Shown piece after piece: positions 61,385 through 64,000 of a DNA stretch of 64,000 nucleotides. How positions within the stretch are numbered: the first letter of the stretch is position 1; every line of letters starts with the position of its first letter. The stretch lies in the NCBI GenBank assembly GCA_022478985.1, contig JAKSZP010005267.1, forward strand, positions 186,001 to 250,000. Direction: 5' to 3'. The notes beneath the pieces were generated by a model. It was not told where the DNA came from. It worked only from the letters and a program-made list of their open reading frames with translations, and did no database searches. The DNA comes from Massospora cicadina. Lineage: Eukaryota; Entomophthoromycota; Entomophthoromycetes; Entomophthorales; Entomophthoraceae. The translations under genes were made by a program, and so were the position numbers.

Positions 61385-62797
61385 CTACTTTGCTTTGACT
61401 AGGGTTATGGCGTTCATGTCTAAATTAACAACCTGATTGAGCGGGTTAGTTGTTTCATAATCTATTAACAGGTTTAAACCATCTAAATCATCGTTCAATA
61501 TATTATGAGGAACATGTTTGTCCTTAGTTCCAGAAAGTTCCTTGTCAAGGCTGAGGCTTTTTCTGATTTTATCTAATTTCCTTCTCCTTTGCATGGTTAG
61601 AATAACTTGCTCCTTGGGTCTCCTGCTCCAACATTGAGCGGCTAAATGTCCAGGTCTCCTACATTGGTAGTGGCAGATATGCATCTTTTCCACTCTTTTT
61701 TGTATTTTGGGCTTGTTTCCCATCATGATTCGATTTTGTTGCTCCACATTCACCTTGGAAAATTTTAAATATTATGGTCTCAAGTTTAAATAACTTTGAA
61801 GGCTCAGTTGGGCGCTTCAAAGGTAGCTCCTAGAATTTTCATATGATCCACCATCTGAGTTATGAGCATCTGGATCACTAGTTCTGAAGCCATTGTTCAA
61901 AGCTATTCTTATAGGGAAAAGTACCGCTTGCATCAAAATCTAATAGCACTTTTGCACCAGCCATAATCTGTGTTTCCTGGTAGAATCAGTCACTGAAAGC
62001 TACTAAAGTCTTTTATTTTTAAATATTGAATAGCCATAAATTCCTGCTTGTGATTATACATCCGCGTAAGGGCTTTCAAATTCTATAATAAATGGCTTCC
62101 TTGGCCTCATTATAAGACAGTTGTCCTCGTTCAGTTTAGTAAAACCAGATTCTGACAATTGGTGTTCAGCCAGTTCATTATGGTCACTGCCTTTTGTTGG
62201 TCACTAAATTTGATTATCATCATCTCAATTATCAGAAAAATGCAGGAGCGTTATCATAATGGAATAAGGGTAATTTCAGTATGCTTTAAAATTCATCTGT
62301 GGCTACACTGGCAGGGATTTCCTGCCTGACAACACAATTGACCATAGGAGTAAATTTAAAGGTCATTTTTAAAATTTTTACAAATGACCAAGACAAATTC
62401 TGGGTGATTGACCCTTCCTGAATGGAGTTTTGTGTGTGTTGTTTTCAGCTTCTTCCACATCCATTTGCGCACAATCACATTGGCGATTCTTCAGTACCTC
62501 TATGCATTGTGATAGTCAGGTATATCCTCAGTAATCCAATGGAAGCATTCTTTATTCAGCTTCTCACTCAGCCTTCTGATATAAAATTTCTTTAAATAAT
62601 TCACCCTCCTTGCGCTTCAAGTTGACCTTTCCACAGAGGTAAGTGTTGACTTTCCCAACTTATTCAACCTCTTCCTAAGCCTTCATCACCTGTTCTTCCA
62701 ATGTAGTAAAATTGGCCTGTGATGCAGAGTTGAGCGCGTTCTTGTTGATGGTTGCCAGTTCCTCCCAAAGCTTTTGTAGTTCATTCTTATAAGACAT
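61385..62797 (-). pseudogene. gag: gag of G with CX3C zinc knuckle
   Basis: Starts MSYKNELQKLWEEL (62797), with a coiled-coil-like TLEEQVMKA stretch. The open part 61753-61385 holds the knuckle C-HYQ-C-RRPG-H-LAAQ-C (61631-61675), in which three residues separate the first two cysteines. A basic stretch follows. Confidence 0.8.
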
Positions 62798-62841
62798 GGT
62801 TGATACGGTATTTTTATTAAATCTAGCTTTAACTTAACTAC

Positions 62842-62858
62842 AATTGTAGTAAGCACCA
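62842..62858 (-). other. Primer-binding site of G
   Basis: Minus strand TGGTGCTTACTACAATT, two bases after the 5' LTR. Confidence 0.7.
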
Positions 62859-62860
62859 TA

Positions 62861-64000
62861 TGTTAAATTTCTGGGAACTGTTTACTCTTTTTGGATAGTA
62901 GCTCGCTTCAGCTCCCTTTATTAAATGTACAGGTTCCTTGTATGTGCGTTGTCTGATTAGTTGATACTAAATTTATACTGGGCAGTAAAAGTATGAAATC
63001 TATTACTCTAGTTGAGCTTCTTTTAGACAAGATAGTTATTGGGTCCAACGCAAAAATAATCTTACCTAATCTTTGGTTTTTCTGGAATATCTTTAGAGAC
63101 GTCTTCCCTCTTCTGTAGAACTAAACCTAGGGTCAGGTTCAGAGGTTCTTCTTCCTTCTTTAGAGCGTAATCTAGAATTAGGTTAAGAGGTTCTTCTTTT
63201 CAACATGCAGAGTCCGCAGAGAAAACAAATAAAATAGACAAAGGATCTCTTATCCTTCAAACTCTATTCTCAAGAGCAAACAGTCTAAATTATCAAAGTA
63301 CTTAATCTGAAAGTATCTTTATTGTTCAATATCTATCTCCTACATTTTCTAAAAAAACCCAATGGAATTTATAAGGAAATTTGTCGTCCAACTCTTTTAT
63401 TATCGCCCCACTTGAAAATGGTGGCCGTCGCCAATGAATTAACCCTCCTGGGTCACATGAAATGATAATAAGAAATCATTTAAGCGGATTCTCCTGTTAA
63501 CTCAATACTGCCTCTTCTGGTTGAAACAAAGAACGTATCCTAACTCCTTTGCTTAACCTCATCAAGTCACCCTTATTAGTTAATACCTGCTTAAGTAATG
63601 GGACTCTTATTCATGTGCAGCAGGTTGCAATCCCTATAAAAGTATAACTCACAAGTTGCTTTAACATAGGCGGCATCACTCGCCTAGCAACTCATAAACC
63701 CCTTAGTTGATTGACAACTAAACCTGATCATCTCCTCCAAGTTAATTAAGTTATTAATAATAAAATTAAAAACCTAATTAATTACTTATTGTCAGGGATC
63801 ACCCTCAACAAACATAAATGATCTGGCATATTAAAACCCAGCAAAATACTAGATATTCGTTTATGATAATACTCCAAACAATATATATCATATATAATCG
63901 ATACCTCCCACCTCCACTAGTGAAATGAATCATCTAGTGGACAAGCAGATGTAATATAACCGATTAATCTTTGTAATTTGGCCATATCAAAAACAACAAC
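62861..64000 (-). repeat. 5' LTR of G (partial)
   Basis: Plus text starts TGTTAAATTTCTGGG. At least 1.14 kb, similar in length to the solo LTR without its SINEs. An internal duplication 'GGTTCAGAGGTTCTTCTTCC' / 'GGTTAAGAGGTTCTTCTTTT' lies at about 63135-63200. Confidence 0.75.

Larger units (their letters stand above)
57641..64000 (-). mobile_element. Element G: Ty3/gypsy retrotransposon, 5' LTR cut by window edge
   Basis: Minus strand: 5' LTR (62861 to beyond 64000), primer-binding site, gag, protease, RT, RNase H, integrase. It is related to F by its LTR, by the Gag start (MSYKNELQKLW against MMSYKEKLWKLW) and by the CX3C zinc knuckle. The 3' LTR was not identified. Confidence 0.8.

Overview
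This window reads as a eukaryotic transposon graveyard. I found no convincing host gene. Almost every coding trace belongs to a decayed mobile element: Ty3/gypsy LTR retrotransposons, a LINE, a family of ORF1-only non-LTR retroposons, tRNA-derived SINEs, a Helitron and a possible tyrosine recombinase. Frames are broken by many stops and shifts. Such density suggests a large, repeat-rich genome. A fungus or fungus-like eukaryote is plausible, but nothing here fixes the lineage.

Layout (letters are mine). F (-) is a gypsy element whose pol runs off the left edge. It is split by A (781-5577, +), a Gag-protease element without reverse transcriptase. B (+, about 8510-26819) is a gypsy element that received three later insertions: C (8960-12906, -, sister of A) in its 5' LTR, a LINE L (about 14829-20890, +) between gag and pol, and a solo LTR of the F/G family in its 3' LTR. 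That solo LTR holds two SINEs. Next come a possible tyrosine-recombinase remnant, a 255-bp AC microsatellite and a gypsy RT remnant H. H is split by retroposon R1 (+), which is itself split by R2 (-). R3 (-) follows and is split by the gypsy element E (34765-41266, -). A Helitron Rep-helicase (-, 42.4-55.1 kb) is split by the gypsy element D (45405-51969, +). The window ends in G (-), a gypsy element of the F family whose 5' LTR runs off the right edge.

Insertion boundaries are supported by target-site duplications (TSDs): C (CATAT), D (ATGTG), E (ATTGT), R1 (17 bp, one mismatch), R2 (16 bp, one mismatch), SINE1 (14-15 bp), SINE2 (12 bp), a 19-bp SINE stub (15 bp) and the solo LTR (4-5 bp). 

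The most interesting signal is the retroposon/SINE partnership. R1-R3 appear to encode an RRM-like domain, a CCHC zinc knuckle and a conserved C-terminal domain, with no reverse transcriptase visible. SINE1 shares its 3' tail with R1/R2, and the tRNA-Glu-derived SINE2 shares a different 3' tail with R3. This suggests two lineages, each with its own SINE, driven by LINEs outside the window. In addition, seven LTR elements of several families share one primer-binding site.
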